From: Fibrobacterota bacterium
GTDB lineage: Bacteria > Fibrobacterota > Chitinivibrionia > Chitinivibrionales > Chitinispirillaceae
Direction of reading: 5' to 3'
Assembly: GCA_023436145.1 (NCBI GenBank)
Contig: JAEZKP010000007.1
Coordinates: forward strand, 65,709 to 129,708
Length of the DNA: 64,000 bases
Shown: piece after piece, positions 36,696 to 44,783 of the stretch
Numbering within the stretch: position 1 is the stretch's first letter
Layout of the letters: each line of letters opens with the position of its first letter
Program-made: the position numbers and the translations under genes
Notes under the pieces: model-generated
Seen by the model: the letters and a program-made list of their open reading frames with translations, nothing else
Told to the model about the DNA's origin: nothing
Database searches by the model: none

Positions 36696-37052
36696 TTAGT
36701 TTAAGGCGGCTACCGCTTCATCAACTTCATCATAAATTTCCAGTAGTGAAGTAGCGCCAATTATCTCAATAATTTCGTATACATTTTCATTTATATTGGC
36801 AATTTTAAAGCAACCACCCTTTTCCCGGGCAGACTTACTGAAGTGCAGTAAGATCCCCAGTCCGGTGCTGTTGACATAGCGTAATTTTTTAAAATCTGCA
36901 ACCACCGTATAAATGCCTTCATTGAAAAGGTTACATATTTTTTCCAAAACAGTTTCAACATTGGTTGCATCCAGGTCACCAATGAACTTGATTAGTTTGG
37001 CTTTATCCTTGCCACGTATATCTTCATAAATAAGTTCAATTTGAGATTCCAT
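36696..37052 (-). CDS. STAS-domain anti-sigma factor antagonist
   Basis: A 118-residue RsbV/SpoIIAA-like protein: KLIKFIGDLDATNVETVLEKI, then the phosphorylation loop LRYVNSTGLGILLHFSKSA with Ser/Thr at the switch site. Such proteins, when unphosphorylated, capture an anti-sigma kinase and free its partner. It overlaps the preceding STAS-kinase gene by 17 bases, so the pair are coupled and very likely interact. A PP2C phosphatase and the controlled sigma factor are not in the window. Confidence 0.87.
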   Translation of the reverse strand: MESQIELIYEDIRGKDKAKLIKFIGDLDATNVETVLEKICNLFNEGIYTVVADFKKLRYVNSTGLGILLHFSKSAREKGGCFKIANINENVYEIIEIIGATSLLEIYDEVDEAVAALN

Positions 37053-37836
37053 TTTTTACCTCTCGTACCTTTTTAACATGTACAACAGTTCCCTTTTCAG
37101 AGCATTCAACTGATAATTCATCACTGAGCATTTTAATCAAAGATAAACCTCTTCCACGCTTCTCTTCAGACCGGATTTCATGTTCATGCACTGGCTTAAG
37201 GAGTGCTTTGAGGGTTTCCAGCTTATCAGGATCGCTAGTGTTAATTACATCAAATTCAATTTGTTTTTGATCGATGCCGATTTTTACACTGATATTCTGA
37301 TCATCACCCTGTTTACCATGTTCGATCGCATTATTGCATATTTCATCGATAATGGTTTCGATCCGGAATGAATCCTTATTGCCATAACCCTTCTGTTTTG
37401 CAATTCTGCTGGCTAATTGCCGTACCGGAGGAACCAGATGGAGGTTGGCTGGGAAGGTCAATTCGATGACTTCCGGTGCCAGGCCTTGTTGCCATTTAAA
37501 AGAATTTAATGCCGAACGTACATCATTAAAAATCCGGAATATTTTGGTGGCCCCCATGGAACTGAATTTTGTTCTGATATCCATATTCATTGCAGCAAAT
37601 ACCAGATCACCATCCTTTTCCAGCAGTGTTTTCCTAAATCCCATAAACTCACCCAAGGCCGCTGAGGAGATCATACTGACATTTCCCACTTCCGCGATCG
37701 CATATTTTTTACTGTTGGTATCGATCTTCTGAAAGGTGTCAATAAGAGATTTGATGCTTTCAAAATCCAGTTCTCCAGAAAACTGGAGAATAACTGCTTC
37801 GGGGGTTGCCGCTACTTCCTTAATCTCAATAATCAT
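37036..37836 (-). CDS. STAS and anti-sigma kinase fusion protein
   Basis: 266 residues combining two normally separate partner-switch proteins. Residues 1-110 are a STAS domain, with the phospho-loop region VSMISSAALGEFMGF. Residues 125-260 are an RsbW/SpoIIAB-type HATPase with the N-box IIDEICNNAIEHGKQGD and the G-box RGRGLSLIKML. Residue order and both motif sets are intact, so this is a genuine fusion rather than a run-on. The antagonist and kinase halves may inhibit one another within or between chains. A separate kinase (37864) and STAS protein (36696) flank it. Confidence 0.85.
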   Translation of the reverse strand: MIIEIKEVAATPEAVILQFSGELDFESIKSLIDTFQKIDTNSKKYAIAEVGNVSMISSAALGEFMGFRKTLLEKDGDLVFAAMNMDIRTKFSSMGATKIFRIFNDVRSALNSFKWQQGLAPEVIELTFPANLHLVPPVRQLASRIAKQKGYGNKDSFRIETIIDEICNNAIEHGKQGDDQNISVKIGIDQKQIEFDVINTSDPDKLETLKALLKPVHEHEIRSEEKRGRGLSLIKMLSDELSVECSEKGTVVHVKKVREVKNGISN

Positions 37837-37863
37837 TTGGTTAATCCTTTCCCCGGAAGTGGG

Positions 37864-38310
37864 CTACCTGTTTTCAGAAATATCTTCGCGTTTTCGTACA
37901 ATGCGTACTGATGTAAGATTCTGTTCATCAATAACCACATTAAGGCTTTCTGAAAGCATACGAACTATTTCCAAGCCCAGACCTTTGTCTGATTTTTCTT
38001 CTGATTTAATAGAAAGTGCATTTTTTAATCTCTCGATGTGGTGTTGATCTCCTCCCGGATCTTTTATGGTAAAATCAATACCATCTTCATAAATATTACA
38101 AATTAAATCGATCTTTGCATCATCTGTCTTGCAACCGTAATTCACTGCATTGTTACAGATTTCATCAACAATGATCTCGGAACGATATGCAAACTTCGGA
38201 CTGAACTGCGATACCAGCAATACTTCTGAAACAAATTTCCGGATTGCTGGTATGTATTCTATATCTCCGGGAAAAGAGAGTTCGATTTTATAAGGTAACT
38301 GAATGTTCAT
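37864..38310 (-). CDS. RsbW-like anti-sigma kinase / ATP-binding protein
   Basis: A 148-residue HATPase_c protein of the serine-kinase anti-sigma type. The N-box VDEICNNAVNYGCK and G2-like DKGLGLEIVRMLSESL are present. Proteins of this kind phosphorylate STAS partners and bind sigma factors or other targets. It starts the switch genes and is followed by the STAS-kinase fusion after 27 bases. The fusion's own HATPase domain is clearly related, so the two may have arisen by duplication. Confidence 0.83.
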   Translation of the reverse strand: MNIQLPYKIELSFPGDIEYIPAIRKFVSEVLLVSQFSPKFAYRSEIIVDEICNNAVNYGCKTDDAKIDLICNIYEDGIDFTIKDPGGDQHHIERLKNALSIKSEEKSDKGLGLEIVRMLSESLNVVIDEQNLTSVRIVRKREDISENR

Positions 38311-38346
38311 CGTAAATACCAGTGCCTTCCCCTGTAAGTACCAGTT

Positions 38347-38682
38347 CTACTCTTCACCATGAAGAATATAAGATTCTTCAGCGGTAGTAATCATCCCTTT
38401 TTTCACCATTGTTTCGATTAACCGGGATGAGATTGATAAAAGTGTAGTGAAGGTAGGAGCCTCATTTAAACCCTTTATTTTAACGTTCGCCTGAGAGTCC
38501 TTTTCCGAGCCCGTTCTCAGATTATCCAGAATACACTCCATTACAAACATTATCTCACCGTAAGTTAAATTGCCCTGACGGTAGTTGGAGAATTCCTGGA
38601 TTGATCCCAGAATGAGATCATGAAGCTTATTGAATTCATTGGCATCATCAAATACGTTTCTATACGATCCAATCTCAGCCAT
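38347..38682 (-). CDS. Hypothetical protein at head of the partner-switch operon
   Basis: A 111-residue, mostly helical soluble protein (MAEIGSYRNVFDDANEF...) of unrecognised family. Hydrophobic residues are regularly spaced and there is no signal peptide or membrane segment. Its stop is 36 bases from the RsbW-like gene and there is about 100 bases of AT-rich DNA upstream, so it may be the first gene of the operon. GGAGGAGCC just upstream of ATG is a strong ribosome site. Involvement in the switch is only suggested by position. Confidence 0.6.
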   Translation of the reverse strand: MAEIGSYRNVFDDANEFNKLHDLILGSIQEFSNYRQGNLTYGEIMFVMECILDNLRTGSEKDSQANVKIKGLNEAPTFTTLLSISSRLIETMVKKGMITTAEESYILHGEE

Positions 38683-38779
38683 GGCTCCTCCTTACATCCT
38701 TTAAAGTTAATAAATATATATAAACATCACCACTTTTTGAAAGTAGGTTTCATAATTTTGGGAAAAATAGTGCTTGATT

Positions 38780-39517
38780 TCACTCTTTTTCTTTTTTTAA
38801 AGTATCAATTGTATCAATTGTATCGATTGTGCCTGCAGGTTCTATCTGAGCCGGTTCAGCACTGGGTATGGAGAAAACATCGGAGATCGATGGCTCTCTC
38901 ACCTCTTCCAATTTGGACTTACCGGTATCCTCCATCTTTGCATTCTCAGCTCTGATTGCAGCAGAGATTATTCTGCAGGAATTACTGACTGCTTCGTTCT
39001 GTAACATCTCAATAAGTTCTGTCCTGTCTTTAGCTGAAATAAGATTCCCTGATTGGAATAATCCTATTCCTTTCGGCTTGTGAACAACAGCGGACACATC
39101 TCCTATAAATAGAAAATCCCTTTTATAGAGACTGTAAATATGCAAACTGATCATCAATTCACCTTCGATTCCGGTGAAAATCAATTTTTTCCGCTTATTA
39201 TTCAATTGAAAGCTTTTTACTGCCCCCCAAATAATGAGCAAGGAATCATCAGAAAAACGGACCAGAGTCTCCAGATAGTTTCTGGAGACTGCCGGGTAAT
39301 CATCAAATTTTATGGTCCGTCGCAATTTCTGGCATTCAAGGTAGTCTTTGGTAAGAAGATCACTTTCCATGGAAAGCTTTTCTCTGAGTAGATTTTCATA
39401 ACCTTTTTCCAGAGATGGTGCATTGTTCCCGGAAAGTCCAATAAAAGCAACATTTCGTCTGGCCAATGTGTGAACCGGCAAAATCAAAAGTAAGATCAAC
39501 ATATTCAGATGCTTCAT
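38780..39517 (-). CDS. Secreted hypothetical protein with Ile-Asp-Thr repeat tail
   Basis: 245 residues with a signal peptide ending near LPVHTLA. The first part of the mature chain (RRNVAFIGLSGNNAPSLEKG) is reminiscent of CsgG/LpoB-type folds, but this is a loose resemblance. The C terminus is low complexity and ends TIDTIDTIDTLKKEKE, encoded by a 9-bp tandem repeat (38802-38828). It overlaps the FlhB-like gene by four bases (ATGA), so it belongs to the flagellar transcript although its role is unknown. Confidence 0.6.
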   Translation of the reverse strand: MKHLNMLILLLILPVHTLARRNVAFIGLSGNNAPSLEKGYENLLREKLSMESDLLTKDYLECQKLRRTIKFDDYPAVSRNYLETLVRFSDDSLLIIWGAVKSFQLNNKRKKLIFTGIEGELMISLHIYSLYKRDFLFIGDVSAVVHKPKGIGLFQSGNLISAKDRTELIEMLQNEAVSNSCRIISAAIRAENAKMEDTGKSKLEEVREPSISDVFSIPSAEPAQIEPAGTIDTIDTIDTLKKEKE

Positions 39518-39798
39518 CCTGACAGGTTCTCCTTTTGTTCATTATTGGCTCTATAAATCCAGCACAATATTTCTGCAACAGCTGCATAAAGCTCAGGCGG
39601 AATTTCACGATCAATATCTACCTGGGCCAATAATTCGATAAGTGTATCATCCTGGTGAACCGGGATATTGTTGTCCTGTGCAATCTGCTTTATTTTCTGA
39701 GCAATGCAACCTTCACCTTTTGCTACAACACGAGGAGATGCTTCTTTATGCTCATCATACCTTAATGCGACTGCCTTTTCCTTCTCTTTTTTTTTCAT
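39514..39798 (-). CDS. Stand-alone FlhB C-terminal domain (FlhX-like)
   Basis: 94 residues matching only the cytoplasmic autocleaved tail of FlhB/YscU, which sets substrate specificity of the flagellar export gate. The text AVALRYDEHKEASPRVVAKGEG, NNIPVHQDDTLIELLAQ and REIPPELYAAVAEILCWIY follows FlhB closely. It begins where FlhB continues after its NPTH cleavage site, so it looks like the already-processed form. Such free domains (FlhX) occur beside fliK in other bacteria and can partly replace the FlhB tail. The FliK-like gene is immediately upstream, six bases away. Confidence 0.87.
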   Translation of the reverse strand: MKKKEKEKAVALRYDEHKEASPRVVAKGEGCIAQKIKQIAQDNNIPVHQDDTLIELLAQVDIDREIPPELYAAVAEILCWIYRANNEQKENLSG

Positions 39799-39804
39799 GG
39801 CGTA

Positions 39805-42075
39805 TCAAATCTTAACATCAAAAGATACATCAGATATAATAGGTGATTCAGATTCGCATTTTCTGCTGACTTCAGATTGCAACAGAAAGCTAACCAGTGG
39901 AAGACCGAGACTGCTAAGCGATTTGCTTAGGGAATCCCGGTTTTTCGAAAACCATTCCAGTGTATGATTCTTATTAAAACTGATTTTAAGATTAAATCTT
40001 TTTTTTAATTCATATTCCATCTGAACACTTATGCTACCCAGCCTCGACGGTGCTACATCCAGATCAACTTTGTAGATTCTTTGTTTCTTCCGTTGGGAAT
40101 TGTTCTTTCTTTTTAATAGACGTATATTTACCTCTGTCCACTCTCCGTTTACATTCATCGGAAGTGCCAGAACCTGCTGCGTTCCATCAGATGTGGAAAC
40201 TGTTCTGCCTAATAATTGCAATGATTCAAAATGGTTCAAAAGAGAGTCTATAACCGGTTTTGATAATTGATTTGAGACTGCAGTGTCTGCAAATAATGGC
40301 TTTTCTGATAAAACTTGTTTCGGGAAAGCATTCTCAGAGTTTGCTGAAACCGAAGCAGTACTTTTCATATCAGGGGCGTTTGGCATGAAAATATCACCAT
40401 TATCTGATATCAAATTTTCCATGGACCTGCGGGTTTTCTGACATAGTTTAATCAGATATGCAAATAGATCCGGTGAAAAATTTTCTCTGGTGGTTTGAAG
40501 GGAATTCTGCAAGACTGTGATATTATTTTGTAAGTTGGAAAACAGGCTGCTAAACTCAATCATAAGCTCTGGTTCAGTTAACAATTTATTTTCTGGGTCT
40601 CGGATATTTTCATTTGTCGTCACACCATTTTCCATTGTTTTTTTTATCTGTTGTATTGAATCATCCAATGATTGAACATTCCTTTTCAGCTCCTGCTCTG
40701 TTCTGAAGAAGTCCGGAAGATTTTTAAGAATTTCGGAAATATCTTCACACAAGTCGTCGATAGCACGGAACTGAGTGGTATCAGAGATGTGCTGTGAAGT
40801 ATCGGAAGTGGAAAATGTCTTTACGGCATGATCGGAAAGTTTGCAAAGAATAGTCTCTTTCAGGCTTGTTTGTTTTTTAAGCTCAAATTCTGATTCTGAT
40901 AATCTATGGTCAAAATCATATCCCAGTCGTTTGATAATTAATGGGATGAGCTCTTCTTTGTTTTTAATTGTATTTAAAACATCTTCTGTTATACCGAAGT
41001 ATTCCGCATCTGACAGCAGGGGGGAGTTTTCTTGTATGGTAGAAATGATTGAAGTTACAGTTGCAGGATATCTCTTTATCATTTCGTGTAAAATAGACTG
41101 GTGGTCAATCGCTGTCAGCAGCCACTGGGTTAAAGTTGAATGTTGTGCTGATTCTGAACCAGCACGCCTTGATGAATTGCCGATCTGCATACTTGTCAAT
41201 GATGCATCGATTGTATTCAGTAAATCCAGATTAAGCTGGTTTTTGCTGTTTAAAATGCTTTCCCAAACATTTAATGGGATGGATTGCATCTGGGGACTGG
41301 TGAATTTTCCAGTCATAAATTTCAATTCCTGGTAAAGATTCTCAGTACTGAGCAGCGACATCAGTGATCCGGTACCACAAGGTAAAACTCTAAAGTATCG
41401 GTAATTGTTTTCCTCTATAATATTATTCAGCTTGCTAAAAAAATCTCCGGATAGTTGCAGAGAGCTGAGCAGGTCAGTCGCAGAATCAGACTTGTAAATA
41501 GCATCAGGAAGATTGTTTATGGGAAGCTCTAAAAATTTGGAAATACCCGGTAGCGGATTGGAGATATCTTGTCTGAGTTGTGTTAGTAAAGTTCTCAGTT
41601 TTTCGATGGAATCAGAATCCAGTGTTCCCTTTGTATGCAGAATGGAACTGATATTTTGGATACGTTCAGGACTGATTACTGTTGGTAAATCATTAAGGGA
41701 TTCAAGAATCGAAAACAAATCCAATTTTATCTGATTTATCGGAATTTTTTGGGAGATACTGGAAAGTAAAGAGTCAATCAATCCGGTTATTTTATTGATG
41801 TCTGTCGGTTGCTGTCTGATGAAGGAGTCTGCCTGATTTTGCTGATCCGGGGAGACTTTTTCAATTAGTAGAATATCGTTTAAGAGAGTATAGCGAATTG
41901 AATCTCCAGACTGAAGAGTGGTATCCAGGTATCTGGCAGTTATCAGGTCTGTACCGGTTCTTATGGATAATGTTTGTGATTTTGGATCAAGCAGAACAGT
42001 CCCGATTCCTGAACGTCTTTTCAGGGGATTATATCTGGATAAATCTGAAAAATTCAAAACCGGGCTGAAAATCAT
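39805..42075 (-). CDS. Large FliK-like protein (flagellar hook-length control candidate)
   Basis: 756 residues, rich in Ser, Asn, Leu and Ile, with no signal peptide. The long N-terminal part is repetitive helical text of low conservation. The C-terminal 100 residues (VNGEWTEVNIRLLKRK, YKVDLDVAPSRLGSISVQMEYEL, LSKSLSSLGLPL) resemble the Flg_hook domain of FliK in layout: beta strands around a ..LG.v.v.... motif and a final helix. FliK measures hook length and switches FlhB, and an FlhB tail domain is encoded right after it, which supports the call. The assignment still rests on a weak match. Confidence 0.65.
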   Translation of the reverse strand: MIFSPVLNFSDLSRYNPLKRRSGIGTVLLDPKSQTLSIRTGTDLITARYLDTTLQSGDSIRYTLLNDILLIEKVSPDQQNQADSFIRQQPTDINKITGLIDSLLSSISQKIPINQIKLDLFSILESLNDLPTVISPERIQNISSILHTKGTLDSDSIEKLRTLLTQLRQDISNPLPGISKFLELPINNLPDAIYKSDSATDLLSSLQLSGDFFSKLNNIIEENNYRYFRVLPCGTGSLMSLLSTENLYQELKFMTGKFTSPQMQSIPLNVWESILNSKNQLNLDLLNTIDASLTSMQIGNSSRRAGSESAQHSTLTQWLLTAIDHQSILHEMIKRYPATVTSIISTIQENSPLLSDAEYFGITEDVLNTIKNKEELIPLIIKRLGYDFDHRLSESEFELKKQTSLKETILCKLSDHAVKTFSTSDTSQHISDTTQFRAIDDLCEDISEILKNLPDFFRTEQELKRNVQSLDDSIQQIKKTMENGVTTNENIRDPENKLLTEPELMIEFSSLFSNLQNNITVLQNSLQTTRENFSPDLFAYLIKLCQKTRRSMENLISDNGDIFMPNAPDMKSTASVSANSENAFPKQVLSEKPLFADTAVSNQLSKPVIDSLLNHFESLQLLGRTVSTSDGTQQVLALPMNVNGEWTEVNIRLLKRKNNSQRKKQRIYKVDLDVAPSRLGSISVQMEYELKKRFNLKISFNKNHTLEWFSKNRDSLSKSLSSLGLPLVSFLLQSEVSRKCESESPIISDVSFDVKI

Positions 42076-42269
42076 CTTACTATCCGTTTAGGCCTTCGCA
42101 ATCAAAATGATCATAGATATTTGATCTGAATTCTGCATTTTGAGATGTATAAACCTCACACTTATTAAGATTATCAGATCAAATCAGACATAATAATTAT
42201 GCCTGAAAAGTGGATGGAAAGCAATGGGGACTTTATTGCAGTAATCAGGAGTGTGTACTTATAATGGAG

Positions 42270-43037
42270 TTACTGGTTCTTTTTTGATTCTGATAGTCTG
42301 AGAATCAGGGAGACATGATCTGAGCTGATGTGAAAAAGCCGTGATATTTCCTGGATGTGCATGCCATTCGAAGCAGCATTTATTACACTGGTTTCCAGAT
42401 CTTCATCTGAACTTTCATCCAGGAGGTCTGAATTTTTTTCATCATTAATAGTCTGCAGATGAGTTTTCAGTGTTTCCCTGGTTATGATGTCAAGCTGGTG
42501 ATCTGCAGGTGCATCGCTTGTACCGGTGGTCTCAGTGTCTAAAGCAGAGGAGTTTGATTTTATCGATCTGTTGGTAGTGACTGTTTTGGGTCTGTGAATA
42601 ATTCCCTTTTTGATTATACCTAATAGAAGAAGGATTCCATAAAACAATGCTCCAACGGCTGATATAAGTAGTAGCCAGTCCGACAGTTTGAGATATTTAA
42701 GGAATGGAATGCCATCAGTATTCTCAGAGAGTGGGCTGGAGGTGGAAAGGTCAGTTTGGATTTTTTTGCGGATAAAATGCAGAGAATCTAAAATTTGTTT
42801 TTGTTTTAGTTCGATTTCGGAATAAGAACGGCCTTCGCGAATTTTTCCTTGTTTGAGCAGATCTAAGGAATCCAGCGATCGGGAAAGATCACTTTTTTTC
42901 TGAAGAAGAGGATTTGGTGCATTATTGTGGGCCGAGGCAGCACGAAGGTTGAATAAAATTAAAGTAATGAGAATAGAAGATAATAAACCCAACTTGTTTA
43001 CCTGAAACAGGTCTGATTTAAATAAGCTGCGGGGCAT
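42270..43037 (-). CDS. Membrane protein with SwrB/DUF6115-like C-terminal helix-turn-helix
   Basis: 255 residues: a signal-like hydrophobic N terminus, a coiled-coil stretch (about 45-95), one transmembrane helix (about 118-142) and an acidic linker. A short C-terminal helix-turn-helix follows (ASNGMHIQEISRLFHISSDHVSLILRLSE). This end resembles SwrB and DUF6115/DUF2802 proteins, which are encoded within flagellar operons. The order membrane protein, FliK-like, FlhB-tail agrees with a flagellar cluster. Function in flagellar assembly is inferred. Confidence 0.6.
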   Translation of the reverse strand: MPRSLFKSDLFQVNKLGLLSSILITLILFNLRAASAHNNAPNPLLQKKSDLSRSLDSLDLLKQGKIREGRSYSEIELKQKQILDSLHFIRKKIQTDLSTSSPLSENTDGIPFLKYLKLSDWLLLISAVGALFYGILLLLGIIKKGIIHRPKTVTTNRSIKSNSSALDTETTGTSDAPADHQLDIITRETLKTHLQTINDEKNSDLLDESSDEDLETSVINAASNGMHIQEISRLFHISSDHVSLILRLSESKKNQ

Positions 43038-43269
43038 AGGGTAAAATCTTCTAAGGAGAAAAAGTTAATTTTCAATGGAATCTTTAAAAAAAAGATATAT
43101 CCTGAACCTATCATAGTGCAATTAGTACTTGTTTTTATGAGAGCAGGTGGATATTTTAATAGAGGTTGTTAAGTTACTAAAGTTTCTCTGGTTGATTCGA
43201 TACTCGATATTGCGATTGGTGGAAATTCATAGTATATTTTTGTCTCATGCTTCATTTAAGAGATTAAAT

Positions 43270-44013
43270 ATGGCAAAATTTGTAGTTTTTTACAATGGTG
43301 AACCGCTTAAAACTTACGAGTTGGACGAACCTGTAGTCAGCATCGGAAGGCTTCCCGAAAACACCATTTCAATTGCGAATATGGGGGTTTCCCGGCGCCA
43401 TGCCAAAATTGAGGAGGATGCGGATAGGAAATATGTGCTTTCCGACCTGAATTCTCTCAATGGTACTTTCGTAAATGGGAAACGAATTAAAAAGATCTAT
43501 CTCAGCAGTGGTGATAAAATTACGATCGGAAAATATACCATCCTTTATGAAGAAACTGGATTTCAGAACTCTAATGGATCAGCTGAACAGATAACAGGTA
43601 CTTATTATATTGATAAGCCGGTTTCAGGACACACCAACTACAATGTGGTTATGGCTGAAACCAAAGTTCCTCCCGCCCCCCAGCATACCCAACCAGTTAC
43701 AATAATGGAGTCCAAGGTAGAGAAAGAGGGTGAGGCTGTGCTTATTGAAACCAATAAGCATGTTGTTTACCGGTTGGATAAAGCCTATTTGACTGTTGGC
43801 AGTGGGGAAAACGATGATATCTTCGTTTCCGGTTTTATGATTGCAGAAGGTCAGGCAACCATAGAAAAAAAAGATGAGGGCTTATTTCTCTGTGCAAATA
43901 AACTGATTGGTAAAATAAAAGTTAATGGGAAGTCAGTTCGATCTCATCTTCTGCAACATAAAGATAGAATAGAGATTGGATCCAGCACATTCCGTTATAT
44001 GGAGAACGGATAA
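43270..44013 (+). CDS. FHA-domain protein, probably two FHA modules
   Basis: FHA domains bind phospho-threonine peptides. ATG 43270 starts MAKFVVFYNGEP; the longer frame from 43147 has no family text. The first FHA (about 20-95) has the canonical SIGRLPENTI, GVSRRHAKI, LSDLNSLNGTFVNGKRI series. A second, degraded module (about 155-245) shows LTVGSGENDDIFVS, then KVNGKSV and DRIEIGSSTF but lacks the SRRH element. The linker is Pro/Gln-rich. It probably acts as a phospho-signal adaptor, but the kinase partner is not here. A phosphoesterase gene follows after five bases. Confidence 0.83.
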   Translation: MAKFVVFYNGEPLKTYELDEPVVSIGRLPENTISIANMGVSRRHAKIEEDADRKYVLSDLNSLNGTFVNGKRIKKIYLSSGDKITIGKYTILYEETGFQNSNGSAEQITGTYYIDKPVSGHTNYNVVMAETKVPPAPQHTQPVTIMESKVEKEGEAVLIETNKHVVYRLDKAYLTVGSGENDDIFVSGFMIAEGQATIEKKDEGLFLCANKLIGKIKVNGKSVRSHLLQHKDRIEIGSSTFRYMENG

Positions 44014-44018
44014 TTCTA

Positions 44019-44753
44019 ATGAGATTCGCATTTATTTCTGATATCCATGCTAATCTCGAGGCACTGGAAGCGGTTCTTACTGATATAAAAGGGCAAAGAA
44101 TTGATGAAGTGATTTGCCTGGGAGATATTGTAGGTTATGGTGCAAATCCCAATGAATGTATAGAGCTGGTCAAAAAATACTGTCCCGAAACACTGCTTGG
44201 AAATCATGATGCAGCTGCAGTAGATCTTCTTTCCACCCAGCATTTTAATATTCACGCCAAAATTGCGATCGAATGGACTGAGCAGAACCTTAAAAAAGAG
44301 AATCGCAGCTATCTTTCTGCTCTGCAACTGAAATCAACCAAAGACTCACTGACTTTGGTGCATGCTACCCCTTATGAACCAAATATGTGGTACTACATTA
44401 CATCACTGGAGGAAGCTGCTTTTAATTTCCAGTTCTTTGATACTCAGATTTGTCTGGTAGGACACACCCATATCCCCATAATTATTATTTTGGATAAAGA
44501 CAAAGAACTTTATGTTCACCAGGATACTCACGTTAAGATGGGGGAGCTGGAAGGTGCACGTTATCTTATCAACGTGGGAAGTGTCGGACAGCCCAGGGAT
44601 AGAAATCCAAAATCCTGTTATGGAATTCTAGATACCGCTGAAAAGGAATTTTTCTACCGCAGAGTAAGCTATAATATCGACAAAGCACAATCAAAAATGA
44701 AGAAAATTAAAATGCCGGATTTTCTGATAACAAGATTGGAAGAGGGGCGATAA
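44019..44753 (+). CDS. Calcineurin-like metallophosphoesterase
   Basis: A 244-residue YfcE-type two-metal phosphoesterase with all ligand motifs: FISDIHANLEALEAVL, CLGDIVGYG, LLGNHDAAA, GHTHIPII and NVGSVGQPRD. Relatives cleave phosphodiesters such as cyclic nucleotides or act as phosphatases; the substrate here is not evident. It is encoded five bases after the FHA gene, so they are probably co-transcribed. The stop codon lies inside the stem of its intrinsic terminator. Confidence 0.88.
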   Translation: MRFAFISDIHANLEALEAVLTDIKGQRIDEVICLGDIVGYGANPNECIELVKKYCPETLLGNHDAAAVDLLSTQHFNIHAKIAIEWTEQNLKKENRSYLSALQLKSTKDSLTLVHATPYEPNMWYYITSLEEAAFNFQFFDTQICLVGHTHIPIIIILDKDKELYVHQDTHVKMGELEGARYLINVGSVGQPRDRNPKSCYGILDTAEKEFFYRRVSYNIDKAQSKMKKIKMPDFLITRLEEGR

Positions 44754-44768
44754 GCTCCTCTTTTTTTT
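44741..44768 (+). terminator. Intrinsic terminator of the FHA-phosphoesterase unit
   Basis: AGAGGGGC (44741-44748) pairs with GCTCCTCT (44754-44761), including one G-U pair, around a five-base loop. Eight T follow from 44761. The loop contains the TAA stop of the phosphoesterase gene, so coding and termination overlap. It reads on the plus strand. Confidence 0.82.
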
Positions 44769-44783
44769 GTTCTGATTTATGGC

